Below are positions 24,925 through 33,977 of a DNA stretch of 64,000 nucleotides, in pieces. The stretch is from an uncultured Lachnospiraceae bacterium (GTDB taxonomy: Bacteria > Bacillota > Clostridia > Lachnospirales > Lachnospiraceae). The stretch lies in NCBI GenBank assembly GCA_934351925.1, contig CAKRJT010000011.1, positions 1 through 64,000 of the forward strand. The letters run 5' to 3'. The translations under genes and the position numbers were made by a program. The first letter of the stretch is position 1. Each line of letters opens with the position of its first letter. The notes below the pieces were generated by a model that was not told the origin of the DNA, did not search any database, and saw nothing but the letters and a program-made list of their open reading frames with translations.

Positions 24925-24985
24925 CGTAACATATATGGGCATAAGCCTAAAAAATATTATCTATATTTAAAGGAGATATTTAAGC

Positions 24986-25483
24986 ATGAAGAAGTTAAAC
25001 AAGAATAATAAGGGTTTCTCTCTCGTAGAGCTCTTAGTAGTAATCGCAATTATGGTAGTATTAGTTGGTGTACTTGCACCTACACTTCTTGGAAATATTG
25101 AGAAGTCGAGAGTTGCATCTGATATTCAGGTTTTGGATTCGATTGCAGGAGCAATTCAGTCAGCGATTGGAAGCGATGAGAAGGCTTATTCTGAGGCTAT
25201 GTTTATAGCTGGAGATGAAAAGACAGTTGATGATTTATATACAGGTATTAGTTATATAGATGGCTCCGAGACTAAAACAGCCACTTCTCTTAAGAGTTTA
25301 GTTACAGAGTATCTTGCAAAAAGTAAAATTGCATTTAAGGGTTCAGAGGCAAAAACTGCATATGGTACATCGACAAATTTAAAGTTTGAAATTGATGCTA
25401 ATGGAACAATTACAGTAACATTGTATGAGACAGGCGCAACAGTTCTTAATGCAAAGAATGTAGATTACAAGGTAACAAGATAG
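24986..25483 (+). CDS. pilA: Major type IV pilin (prepilin)
   Basis: A 165-residue prepilin. The leader ends in Gly10 and is cut before Phe11 (KG/FSLVELLVVIAI); the conserved Glu5 of the mature protein is Glu15, followed by the long hydrophobic alpha-1 helix. The globular part ends with a beta-rich domain. AAAGGAG lies 8 nt before the ATG. Codon choice is simpler and A/T-richer than in the flanking genes, as expected for a highly expressed structural protein. It is the smallest pilin here and lies next to the prepilin peptidase, which supports its being the major subunit. Confidence 0.93.
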   Translation: MKKLNKNNKGFSLVELLVVIAIMVVLVGVLAPTLLGNIEKSRVASDIQVLDSIAGAIQSAIGSDEKAYSEAMFIAGDEKTVDDLYTGISYIDGSETKTATSLKSLVTEYLAKSKIAFKGSEAKTAYGTSTNLKFEIDANGTITVTLYETGATVLNAKNVDYKVTR

Positions 25484-25493
25484 TTAAATACCT

Positions 25494-26246
25494 ATGCAGT
25501 ATTACATCCCCATCTACATACTCACCTTCCTCTTCGGAATCGTGATAGGCAGCTTCCTGAATGTCTGCATTTACAGGCTGCCGCTTAAAGAGAATATTGC
25601 AACAACGGGTTCTCACTGCATGAGCTGTGGGCATGGGCTCAGATGGTACGATTTAGTGCCGCTGTTCTCATGGCTGCAGCTCGGCGGTAAGTGCCGATAT
25701 TGCAAGGCAAAGATTTCAGTGCAATATCCGCTCATCGAAGCGATGAACGGAATCGGGTATGTACTGATATTCATTATCAATGACATAAATATTGACAGCA
25801 TACTGTTATGTCTGTTTTTCTCAGCTCTGGTTGTGCTGTCAGTCATCGACTGGAGAACCTATGAGATACCGATAGGTGTCAATATTACCATTCTGGTGCT
25901 CGGTGTGTTAAGAAGCGCGCTCGACTACCACAATATTGTCTCACACCTTATCGGATTTTTTTGTGTCAGTGCTTTTCTGCTTCTGCTAATCCTTATAACA
26001 GGCGGCAGGGCGATGGGTGGCGGTGATATGAAGCTCATGGCAGCCGCAGGACTTTTCCTTGGATGGAGAAATGTCACGCTGGGCTTTTTCCTAGGCTGCA
26101 TAATAGGCTCGATAATTCACCTGTTACTTATGAAGTTTGCCCATAAGGGCAGACAACTCGCATTCGGACCATACCTCTCAGCGGGAATGGTCATAGCAAT
26201 GCTGTTCGGAGATAACCTTATAAAATGGTATCTCGGACTATTCTAA
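25494..26246 (+). CDS. pilD: Prepilin peptidase / N-methyltransferase PilD
   Basis: A 250-residue membrane aspartic protease that removes prepilin leaders and N-methylates the new terminus. The methylase part has the GSFLNVCIYRLP motif and the zinc tetrad C42-x2-C45...C67-x2-C70; the peptidase aspartates are Asp119 (in VIDWRTYEIP) and Asp178 (in GGGDMKLMAA). About eight membrane helices. It starts 10 bp after pilA with no strong ribosome-binding site, so coupling to pilA translation is likely. It would process all five prepilin-like proteins of the locus. Confidence 0.96.
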   Translation: MQYYIPIYILTFLFGIVIGSFLNVCIYRLPLKENIATTGSHCMSCGHGLRWYDLVPLFSWLQLGGKCRYCKAKISVQYPLIEAMNGIGYVLIFIINDINIDSILLCLFFSALVVLSVIDWRTYEIPIGVNITILVLGVLRSALDYHNIVSHLIGFFCVSAFLLLLILITGGRAMGGGDMKLMAAAGLFLGWRNVTLGFFLGCIIGSIIHLLLMKFAHKGRQLAFGPYLSAGMVIAMLFGDNLIKWYLGLF

Positions 26247-26248
26247 TT

Positions 26249-26478
26249 TAAGAGAACTACATATCGCAAGATTAATAGTTCTCTTACATATCCCTGCTTA
26301 CAACAGATACTCCGCATCAATGATGCAGGTAAGCGGTGATATGTAAGAGAACTATACTAGTATAGCCTTATAATCACACATAACGGGAATGTTATATCAT
26401 ATTCCGAAACAATCAGTTGATGTATTTTGCTACATCTTTCAAGGAGCGGGAGCATGTCCGTCAGTGACGTAGCAAAAT
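26249..26478 (+). promoter_or_regulatory. Structured leader upstream of pilM with mutually exclusive hairpins
   Basis: TAAGAGAACTA (26249-26259) can pair with TAGTTCTCTTA (26276-26286). The latter is also part of an 18-bp segment (26275-26292) that pairs perfectly with 26338-26355, so only one helix can form at a time. Inside the larger loop is GCATC-AAT-GATGC. Further on are the palindrome CTATACTAGTATAG (26351-26364 region) and a third helix ATTTTGCTAC/GTAGCAAAAT (26424-26433 with 26469-26478) whose loop contains an AAGGAG-like site. The 276-bp gap has no gene and no T-tract terminator. Confidence 0.6.
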
Positions 26479-26522
26479 CTATCAACGTCAGTATTAAATA
26501 TAGAGTAAAAGGAGAACATCCT

Positions 26523-28178
26523 ATGGTTTCTAAGGTCACTAAATTCATCACTATTTCAATAGGAAGCTCGGAAATCAAGCTGTCCGAGCTTGACAGCAGC
26601 AAGAAGAGCATTTCTGTTCTGTGGGCGGAGACGGTTCCTACACCGGCTAACTCTTATGATGAGGGAGAAATCGTGGACATTGAGAAGATTTCAAAGATTC
26701 TCAAGCAGACGATTTTTAAGAACCGCATCAATGCCAAGCATGTTATATTCACCGTGCATGGTCCGAAGTTTGCCAACAAGGAGATTATCATTCCGAATGT
26801 AAAGAAGGATAAGATTAAGTCGGTCGTGGATGCGAACTGTTCAGAGTATTTTCCTATTAATATTGATGAGTATGTGTTCTCGTATTCGGTACTTGAGCAT
26901 TTTGTCCAGGATGGAAGAAAGCAGATGCGTCTCATGGTGGTGGCTGCACCGGAGGACATTATCGAGAGCTATTACACCTTGGCGGACAGACTTGAGATGA
27001 AGCTTGAGTGTATTGACTATGCAGGTAACTCGACACTGCAGCTTATCAAACAGCAGGTTGAGGACGCCCCGAACATTGTTATACAGGTGAATAAAGCCAC
27101 GACGGTGGTTAATATATTAAAGAACGGTATTCTGCAGATGCAGAGAACCATTCCCTATGGAAAAAATGTTCTCATAAATGCCGTGATGGACGAGAAACAG
27201 ATACCGGAGGATGGTGCGGAGGAGCTGGTCAAGAGTGAAAAGCTTATCCATTCAACCTTTGACGGAGATCAGGTAACGGACTCTCTAAGATACATGGTGG
27301 CTAACCTAAGCCGTGTAGTTGACTATTATACGACCAGAAATCAGGACAGTCCGCTTGACAGGGCTTATCTCATAACGGACGGCGTGGAGATAAAGGGACT
27401 TTTAGACCTGTTGAGCAATGAACTCAATCTTCCGATATTTATGATGAGTGAACTCAAGAATGTGACGGGCAGCAAGTACTATGAGATGCCGGATACACAT
27501 CTTATGAATTATCTGGAGAACCTCGGTACGGTTATTGAGCCGATTAACTTCGTGTCTAAGAAGCATATTGAGACGACACAGAAGAGGGAGGTCAAGCATA
27601 ACAACGCCGTGCTCATAGCGGGTTCGGTGATTATATCCGCTTTGCTTGTGGGATACCCGTTATACAATTATATGCAGGTTAAGGAACAGCGGGATATACT
27701 TGCGGCTGATATAGACAGGATTAAGAATGTTGAGCAGATTGTAAATGAGTACTATAACGCGAAGGACAAGGTGACGGACATGCTTGGATTTACGGCGTGC
27801 TCCTACAGTGACAATGACTCTGTGCTCTATATGTACAACAAGCTTGAGGAGGTTATGCCATCGGACATTTCACTGTCGAGCCTGTCTTTTAACAATGGCC
27901 AGGCTGCACTCTCGGCTACGGGCTCATCCAAGCTGTGTGTTGCGAAGTTCTTAGAGGAGCTTGAGAAGCTTGACAATGTGTATGACATACAGATTTCGGG
28001 CGTGAGCGAGTCGAAGGACGAGGAGAACAATATCACCGAGAGCTTTTCACTCACGTTTAAATTTGTGAAGGTTGAGCCGGAGACCGGGGAAGAGGCGGAG
28101 TCTGCCGTGGAAACAGACAGTACTGTTAACGGTGACACTCAGGGCAGTGCGGATAACAACGAGAAGGGGGCACAGTAG
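26523..28178 (+). CDS. pilM: PilM-PilN fusion, type IV pilus alignment complex
   Basis: A 551-residue protein combining two pilus components. The N-terminal ~345 residues are a PilM-type actin-like ATPase (TISIGSSEIKLSEL for phosphate 1; VIQVNKATTVVNILKNG for the middle repeat). After a basic linker there is one membrane helix (about 358-378) and a PilN-like external domain beginning with a short coiled coil and containing PSDISLSSLSFNNGQAAL. In most bacteria PilM and PilN are separate and bind through PilN's N-terminal peptide. AAAGGAG 8 nt before ATG 26523 excludes the upstream TTG extension. pilO follows 2 bp later. Confidence 0.88.
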   Translation: MVSKVTKFITISIGSSEIKLSELDSSKKSISVLWAETVPTPANSYDEGEIVDIEKISKILKQTIFKNRINAKHVIFTVHGPKFANKEIIIPNVKKDKIKSVVDANCSEYFPINIDEYVFSYSVLEHFVQDGRKQMRLMVVAAPEDIIESYYTLADRLEMKLECIDYAGNSTLQLIKQQVEDAPNIVIQVNKATTVVNILKNGILQMQRTIPYGKNVLINAVMDEKQIPEDGAEELVKSEKLIHSTFDGDQVTDSLRYMVANLSRVVDYYTTRNQDSPLDRAYLITDGVEIKGLLDLLSNELNLPIFMMSELKNVTGSKYYEMPDTHLMNYLENLGTVIEPINFVSKKHIETTQKREVKHNNAVLIAGSVIISALLVGYPLYNYMQVKEQRDILAADIDRIKNVEQIVNEYYNAKDKVTDMLGFTACSYSDNDSVLYMYNKLEEVMPSDISLSSLSFNNGQAALSATGSSKLCVAKFLEELEKLDNVYDIQISGVSESKDEENNITESFSLTFKFVKVEPETGEEAESAVETDSTVNGDTQGSADNNEKGAQ

Positions 28179-28180
28179 AT

Positions 28181-29320
28181 ATGAAGCTTGCAATTTCAGA
28201 ACGTGACAAATTCCTATTATGTCTGATTGGCAGTCTGCTGCTGGCATTTCTGGCATATTACTTTGGTTTCCGCAATTTTAACGAAAAGACAGAGGCGCTT
28301 GAGTCGGAGATTAGTACGCTGCAGGTCAAGTATGCTGATTTGAAGGATAAGGCTGACAACGCAGAAAAGTATAAGCGGGATACGGAAAACTACAATATCC
28401 TTTTTGAGGGCGGGCTGGCGGCTTACGACTCAGGCTTTTCACAGAAGGCAACGCTTATGTTCACAACAGAGCTTGAGGCACAGCTCGGTGTCTGGGTAAA
28501 AACCGTCAGCATGCCTGATGCAGCACTTGTATATACCTTCGGAAATGTGACCTCCTCAAATCCGTCTGCGAACGGTGCGAAGGTCTATTCTACAGATATG
28601 CAGGGCTACAAAAAGACGGTCACCTATTCGTATGAATGTGATTATGATACCTTCAAGGAGCTGCTTGCATACATACTTGACTATGACACGGTATACACGA
28701 TTGATACGGTTAGCTGCACCTACAACGAGGATGATGAGCTCATGAGCGGAAATATCACCATATCGCAGTACGCTGTAACGGGCTCCGACAGAGAGTACTA
28801 TGAGTCTGAGATTGATTCGATTGACCTTGGTACGGAAAATCTCTTCGTATCGGAGACCAATCCGAGTCATGTGACCGAGTCTGCTGACGAGTTCGGCATT
28901 ATGACCAACTACGATATTGCACTTTCGCTGAGTTCTGAGAGCTCGGATCTTAGTTCGGTCGTGCTCGGAAGAAGAGGTTACTCCTCATCACAGGTTTCAG
29001 CCAACACGAATGACAATGTGCCTGTGGTGATAAATATTGCCGGTGAGAAGGGCGAGTATACGATAAGCTATTCGGTGGGCGATGAGAGCTATCCTGATAC
29101 CGATAAGGCGGCAGTTGACTTGGTATTCAATCCGGGCCGAAGCCTTGATCTCATCGTGTTCAGCAGTGAGAGGGAGTCGGACGAGGATATGGCAGGCGCA
29201 GGCGTGACTATCAACAATGAATCTGATATGACACTCAATATCAAGGTGGTCAATGATGACAGCGCCAATCCGAGATTTAACATCGAGAGCGCGAGCGGTG
29301 CTGTGAGATACTACAGATAG
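28181..29320 (+). CDS. pilO: PilO-like type IV pilus assembly protein
   Basis: A 379-residue bitopic protein: short cytoplasmic tail, one membrane helix (about 11-30), a coiled coil (about 35-68, TEALESEISTLQVKYADLKDKADNAEKY), then an alpha/beta external domain of the PilO fold and a longer C-terminal region of beta character. PilO pairs with PilN around the pilus base. It is much longer than Gram-negative PilO (about 200), which is common for Firmicutes versions. The start is 2 bp after the pilMN stop, so translation is coupled. Confidence 0.8.
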   Translation: MKLAISERDKFLLCLIGSLLLAFLAYYFGFRNFNEKTEALESEISTLQVKYADLKDKADNAEKYKRDTENYNILFEGGLAAYDSGFSQKATLMFTTELEAQLGVWVKTVSMPDAALVYTFGNVTSSNPSANGAKVYSTDMQGYKKTVTYSYECDYDTFKELLAYILDYDTVYTIDTVSCTYNEDDELMSGNITISQYAVTGSDREYYESEIDSIDLGTENLFVSETNPSHVTESADEFGIMTNYDIALSLSSESSDLSSVVLGRRGYSSSQVSANTNDNVPVVINIAGEKGEYTISYSVGDESYPDTDKAAVDLVFNPGRSLDLIVFSSERESDEDMAGAGVTINNESDMTLNIKVVNDDSANPRFNIESASGAVRYYR

Positions 29321-29423
29321 AATTGCGGGAGCTGTTTTACAGCGGAGCGATCCGGGGATATCCAATGAGGGGCAAAATACCTTTGACCATCATATCATAG
29401 AAGTCAAAATACATTTTGACAAC

Positions 29424-29481
29424 ATTATTATTATTATTATTATTATTGTCGCCGGTTGGCGGCGAAACGGAGATTGATATG
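29424..29481 (+). repeat. ATT microsatellite plus leader hairpin, element C
   Basis: Eight perfect ATT units (29424-29447) lead into GTCGCC-GGTT-GGCGGC (hairpin with one wobble) and then GAAACGGAGATTGATATG, giving the ribosome-binding site and start codon of the next gene. The 3' half has the same layout as the other leader-hairpin elements; the 5' CATTAYTATTT word is replaced by the ATT run. Confidence 0.65.
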
Positions 29482-30879
29482 TGGCGTAATGTGAAGCGTG
29501 AACAGAATAGTGGTTTCTCTCTAATTGAGCTGCTGATAGCGATAGCTATTCTATCCATGCTCACGGTGCCGCTTATGAACTCATTCATAATGTCGGGAAA
29601 GATTAACCGCAACAGCCGCAGGCTTCAGAATGCGACGGCTGTCGCACAGAGCGTGGCGGAGACGGCGAAGCACACGACCGACAAGGCTGCTCTTGAGGCT
29701 GCTCTTAAATCGCTTCCGGGTGTCTATGATTTTCCGGCTGATTCTAAGGCGGATGAGGACAGCCCGGTGTATACCTTCAAGCTTGACGGTGCGGACGGTG
29801 AGAAGTTCCGGGTCAATGTGAGCCTTATGCCTAAGACGGACTACGATTATAAGTCTACGGATTTCGCTGATTTGTACAATGAGGCGAGCGTCATATACAG
29901 TGAGCTCATTCTCTATGACAATAAGGTGCTGTCGCTTATAAGGTCACAGAAGATACCTTACGATGACACGAGCGTACCTTCCAAGGCACCTTCCTTGGAA
30001 AAATGGAATGTCACAAATGGCGGATGGGACAACTGCAGTGCGTCAGATGAGGACAAGGCAATCCGTGACACCTACGGAAATCTTTTTGCGGACGAGTACG
30101 CGGGCACTGCCTTAGACGGTATCAGTGCATCGGATTTCACGAATATATACTCGGGCTTTAAGAAGGAGAATATAGACAAGATTGTGGATATAGTTATCTC
30201 GCAGGCCGGCGGTGATTACAAGGTCAGCATCAACACGACCTATTCCTTTGCGTACAGTGTTGTGTACCGCGCGGAGGATTTGACGGCAGCCCCGGTGGAA
30301 GGTGCCGGGACACCGATGGCCTTTTACAGATGTTCGGGGAATCTGGTTTATAAGGCTGACGAGATAACACTCACCCTCGACAATGAGAAGCCACTGTACT
30401 TCCTGTATGCAAAGGCTGAGGGCGAGAGGCTTGCGGCGGACGGCACTACAGTTGAAAAGACAGCCGATGTAAGGCATTTTAACAGTGTGAGCTGCAATGT
30501 ATCGGTCGATGCAGGGGTAAATCTTGTGAATACCGATATGAGTCCGCGAGACATGAAGCTGTATTTTGTCGAGGAGGCAGGCACAAGGCAGGAGGATAAT
30601 TTCAAGATTAACATATCTAACAACAGTCTTGCCACGGCACTTGATGTATATACGACGGAGCTTTACAACACGATAGGGGCAGGGCTCTTTGTAAATAACG
30701 AGGGGAAGAAGGTTACTGTGTATTCGACAAAGGATGCGGCGAATACGGATAACCATATTGCATATAAAAAGGGCGACGAGATGACTTCCTTATATAAAAT
30801 AGTGGTGAGCGTTGAGTACGACGCCGACCGCGATGGAAGCTATTCGGAACAGGTTTACACAGTATCCACTGACGACTGA
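29479..30879 (+). CDS. Minor pilin-like protein (PilV/PilW type)
   Basis: A 466-residue prepilin-like protein. The class III signal is NSG/FSLIELLIAIAI with cleavage after Gly12 and Glu17 as the conserved Glu5, so PilD should process it. The large C-terminal part is Thr/Asp/Lys-rich with no recognised domain; the size suggests a bulky, tip-located or adhesive minor pilin. The ATG at 29479 is 6 nt from GGAG; the track of Leu codons upstream comes from the ATT repeat and is not part of the protein. Confidence 0.85.
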   Translation: MWRNVKREQNSGFSLIELLIAIAILSMLTVPLMNSFIMSGKINRNSRRLQNATAVAQSVAETAKHTTDKAALEAALKSLPGVYDFPADSKADEDSPVYTFKLDGADGEKFRVNVSLMPKTDYDYKSTDFADLYNEASVIYSELILYDNKVLSLIRSQKIPYDDTSVPSKAPSLEKWNVTNGGWDNCSASDEDKAIRDTYGNLFADEYAGTALDGISASDFTNIYSGFKKENIDKIVDIVISQAGGDYKVSINTTYSFAYSVVYRAEDLTAAPVEGAGTPMAFYRCSGNLVYKADEITLTLDNEKPLYFLYAKAEGERLAADGTTVEKTADVRHFNSVSCNVSVDAGVNLVNTDMSPRDMKLYFVEEAGTRQEDNFKINISNNSLATALDVYTTELYNTIGAGLFVNNEGKKVTVYSTKDAANTDNHIAYKKGDEMTSLYKIVVSVEYDADRDGSYSEQVYTVSTDD

Positions 30880-30910
30880 GAAGAATTAAGGGCGCTGCAG
30901 GGCGGTGGCA

Positions 30911-30959
30911 CATTACTATTTGAGTCATTGCAAAAGCGGTGGCATGGAGGATTAGTATG
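30911..30959 (+). repeat. Leader-hairpin element, copy B (before PilX-like gene)
   Basis: CATTACTATTTGA, hairpin GTCATTGC-AAAA-GCGGTGGC (30924-30943, with wobble pairs), ATGGAGGATTAGTATG ending in the start codon. Same length as copy A and closely similar; changes in the stem keep base pairing through wobbles, and the AAAA loop and the ribosome-binding segment are unchanged. Confidence 0.8.
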
Positions 30960-33359
30960 GATAGGAGAGGTGCGGAAAGTCTGAGGGAAAATAAGGGTTC
31001 ATCACTAATCATGGCGCTGGTGGTGGTGTCCTTCATAGCAGTTATTGCGATGACGGTTATGACCATGACCTTATCCTCATACAAGGTTAAGGCGATGGAG
31101 GCGAGGTCGAAGAACGCCTTTTACAACGCGGACATGGCAGTTGATGAGATATACGCGGGGCTTGCGGCCGATGCCTACAGCGAGCTTGCCGAGTCCTACG
31201 ATTATGTGGTCGGCAATCTTCTCGAGGTAGATGCAGAGTCAGTCACGATGATTGACAACACAGCGGCTAACAAGCTTCTTCGCAACACATATTTTCGCAA
31301 TGCCTGCTATGCAGTCTTTGGTGAGAGCTACGGCATGAGTGACGAGAATGACATAAAGCAGAAGATAGATGCGGAGCTTACTGCCGGGAGCACACTCTCC
31401 TCGGTAAATCTCACAGAGCTGTCTGATAAGCTTAAAAGCTATCTATCAGATGTGTACAAGGACGCTTCAAGCGGAAGTGAGATAGAGGTAAGCGTGGGAC
31501 AGCTCCCGCAGATTATCATGGTTGATGGCGCTATCAGCTCGGTGGTCATAAAGAATGTCACCGTGACCTACCAAAATCTCAGAACGGATTATTTTTCGCA
31601 GCTCACAACGGACTATGAGATTGTATTTCCTGAGAAGGCGAATATAAATATTGTGGACGATGACAGCGATATCCTGCTGTCCTTCCGCGACTATGCGATT
31701 GTCTCGAACAAGAATATAAATTCCATGGGAAATATAACTGTAAACGGCGGAATATACGGCTACACGGGCATAAACTGCCAGGGCTCGGATGTGTCGCCAA
31801 GCCTTCTAAGACTGACCGTAAACGGTGGAAATATCGTGACCAACGGTCTGATACAGCTTTCGCAGGGGGCGGGTCTGACTCTTAAAAACGGCAGAATATG
31901 GGCGAAAAATATCGAGCTTATCGACTCCGACCTTGTAATCGATTCAGATGCGTCGGCGTATGTTGCCGATGACCTGACGCTCACGCAGGGCTCTAAGAGT
32001 AACTCGGTCACGATAAAAGGCGATTACTACGGCTACAGCATCGAGGGGTATGGCGTGGATAGCTCCGATGCCACTCCTGCAATGAGCAGTGCAATCATCA
32101 TAAACAGCAAGAAGTCGAGGCTTGATTTTTCCAATATAAGAACGCTTATACTGGGAGGCTACGGCTGGGTTGTGTATAATGAGGGCACGGCGGAGCCGGG
32201 CGATGGCTATTACAGGACGGGTGAGTCGATAGCCGTGCGCTATACACAGACGGCATACGTTCTTCCCGCCTCATGGAACGGAGTGGTGAATCCGAACTTT
32301 TTTGCAAAGAGTCTCTTGTCAACCCCGCAGGTGAAGGAAAATCAGGTGGGCGAGGGTGAGACCGAGTATTATTATAATTTTTCCAGCGGTGATGCTGCGG
32401 CAAGCTTCTACAGAGGTCTGTATGATGACGATAAGTTCGACGAGCTCTGTGCGAAAAGTAACATAACGGAGGCTGTCGATCTGGCAGAGGCGCAGGAGAT
32501 AAGGTTGAAAATAAGAAGCATAATAGACGAGGCGTATGCTGATTTCCTCGATTATGACGGAACGGGAACGAAGGCAATCACGATAAATCCTAATGCCCGT
32601 GTGTATGAGAAGGGAATTGTAAGGGATAACGCTTCAAGCGTGAACGAGTACAACAGCGTCGGAGATGAACTCGTCAAGGTTCTCTATGACAATTCGAGGT
32701 GGAGACAGAGAATAATAGGAAGTCTCCTTATAGAGCTTGAGGACGACTGGATGTATAAAATAGCAGACTGGAACGGAAGCAAGCCGTATCCGACACTCAA
32801 CTATGGCTCAATGCGTTTCTCCTATAAGATAAAGACGGAAGCAGAGTTAGACCACGGCGCGGTCGACAACATACTGCTCGGAAGAAGCAGGCTCGCAGAG
32901 GTAGGAAGTGCGTATTACTATGTTGAGAACGAGGACGGCAACAATGCGGAGGACTATGTCGTATATGTTCAGAATGGTGACATGAAGCTGAGCGAGGCGC
33001 TCGACAGCCGTGCACCGAGAAAGGGCATTATAATAGTTGACGGCGATGTCATTGCGAACCAGGATTTTGTGGGCTGCATCATCGCGACGGGCGATATCAA
33101 GCTTGAGGGCAGCACATATACTGCGGCGCCTGAGCTTATAGATGTGATTTTGAAGGTGCTTCCGGGAGTCAGAGGATATTTTGACGGCACGAATGTGGTT
33201 GATATAGGAAGACATCTCGGCTACAATGATGGTGCACACGCAAAGCAGCCTGACGAGAAGGAGAAGGGCAATCTTAACAGCTATGAGGCTTCGGACTGCA
33301 TCAATATTGCCAACTACAGAAGAAGCGCGGCAGCGCAGACAGAGACGGAGTCTGAATAA
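30957..33359 (+). CDS. PilX-like pilus assembly protein
   Basis: An 800-residue protein with a prepilin-like start, ENKG/SSLIMALVVVSFIAVIAM (cleavage after Gly14), but no Glu at mature position 5, as in PilX/GspK-type proteins. The middle (about 240-400) is a run of short NG/NGG turns with alternating hydrophobic residues, resembling a right-handed beta helix as in polymer-forming cytoskeletal/PilX Firmicutes proteins. GspK-type subunits cap the pilus tip. GGAGG at 30946-30950 is 6 nt from the ATG. It lies between two minor pilins. Confidence 0.8.
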   Translation: MDRRGAESLRENKGSSLIMALVVVSFIAVIAMTVMTMTLSSYKVKAMEARSKNAFYNADMAVDEIYAGLAADAYSELAESYDYVVGNLLEVDAESVTMIDNTAANKLLRNTYFRNACYAVFGESYGMSDENDIKQKIDAELTAGSTLSSVNLTELSDKLKSYLSDVYKDASSGSEIEVSVGQLPQIIMVDGAISSVVIKNVTVTYQNLRTDYFSQLTTDYEIVFPEKANINIVDDDSDILLSFRDYAIVSNKNINSMGNITVNGGIYGYTGINCQGSDVSPSLLRLTVNGGNIVTNGLIQLSQGAGLTLKNGRIWAKNIELIDSDLVIDSDASAYVADDLTLTQGSKSNSVTIKGDYYGYSIEGYGVDSSDATPAMSSAIIINSKKSRLDFSNIRTLILGGYGWVVYNEGTAEPGDGYYRTGESIAVRYTQTAYVLPASWNGVVNPNFFAKSLLSTPQVKENQVGEGETEYYYNFSSGDAAASFYRGLYDDDKFDELCAKSNITEAVDLAEAQEIRLKIRSIIDEAYADFLDYDGTGTKAITINPNARVYEKGIVRDNASSVNEYNSVGDELVKVLYDNSRWRQRIIGSLLIELEDDWMYKIADWNGSKPYPTLNYGSMRFSYKIKTEAELDHGAVDNILLGRSRLAEVGSAYYYVENEDGNNAEDYVVYVQNGDMKLSEALDSRAPRKGIIIVDGDVIANQDFVGCIIATGDIKLEGSTYTAAPELIDVILKVLPGVRGYFDGTNVVDIGRHLGYNDGAHAKQPDEKEKGNLNSYEASDCINIANYRRSAAAQTETESE

Positions 33360-33387
33360 ATGCTAAGAAAAGGAGAAAAATGCCGAT

Positions 33388-33966
33388 ATGAAAAGCAGAA
33401 AATGTAGAAATGGCAGGAATGGCGGCTGCAATACAATGGCTAATGAAATGGATAAAGGTTTTTCATTGATTGAACTGCTGGTCGTCATTGCCATTATGGG
33501 TATACTTATCGGCGTTTCCTTTGCGACACTAGGGCTTATACAGGCGGGCAATATGACCAATGTGACAAAGAGCATTGCCACGGGTATTCAGGAGACGAGG
33601 CAGAAGACCATGACGCAGAATCTGTCGTATGGCTGGAGCTTCTCGGTCAATACGGATGCCGACGGCAGGGTGGGCATGACGGTCACGAAGAAAGCTGCGG
33701 CATCTGAAGCACCGGTAAATACGGTCACGGAGCTTAAAAAGTGCAGCTTATATTATACGGAGAATACGGGTGCGGAGAGGCAGATTACGGATTTTGTGAT
33801 GACCTTCGACGCGTCGACCGGGGCGATAAAGAGCTTTGATTACACTATCGCTGGCGGCGGCGCCGCCACACAGACCTCGGGCACGGGAACGATAAGGGCT
33901 GAACACGGAAATAAGGAGAGCGAGCTCGTCATATTCTTCGCGACGGGTAAATATGAGGTTAAGTAG
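33388..33966 (+). CDS. Minor pilin-like protein (GspH/FimT type)
   Basis: A 192-residue prepilin: DKG/FSLIELLVVIAIMGILIGV, cleaved after Gly24, Glu29 as Glu5, followed by a C-terminal beta domain like that of GspH/FimT pseudopilins. An in-frame ATG at 33436 would give a shorter, more usual 8-residue leader. The only good ribosome-binding site (AGGAG, 33371-33375) is optimally placed for a three-codon frame ATG-CCG-ATA-TGA at 33380 whose stop overlaps the 33388 ATG; 33388 was therefore kept. Confidence 0.82.
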   Translation: MKSRKCRNGRNGGCNTMANEMDKGFSLIELLVVIAIMGILIGVSFATLGLIQAGNMTNVTKSIATGIQETRQKTMTQNLSYGWSFSVNTDADGRVGMTVTKKAAASEAPVNTVTELKKCSLYYTENTGAERQITDFVMTFDASTGAIKSFDYTIAGGGAATQTSGTGTIRAEHGNKESELVIFFATGKYEVK

Positions 33967-33977
33967 AGGAGCTGTTT

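Noticed and set aside
24893..24985. c-di-GMP riboswitch upstream of the major pilin
   Set aside because: The GC hairpins lack the conserved GGCAAACC/GACGCAAAGC (class I) or class II core sequences.
26427..26522. N-terminal extension of the PilM-PilN protein
   Set aside because: The extension lies in hairpin-rich leader; AAAGGAG is correctly placed only for ATG 26523.
29416..29478. Leu-rich N-terminus of the minor pilin at 29479
   Set aside because: The Leu run is translation of the ATT microsatellite; the prepilin leader starts at ATG 29479.
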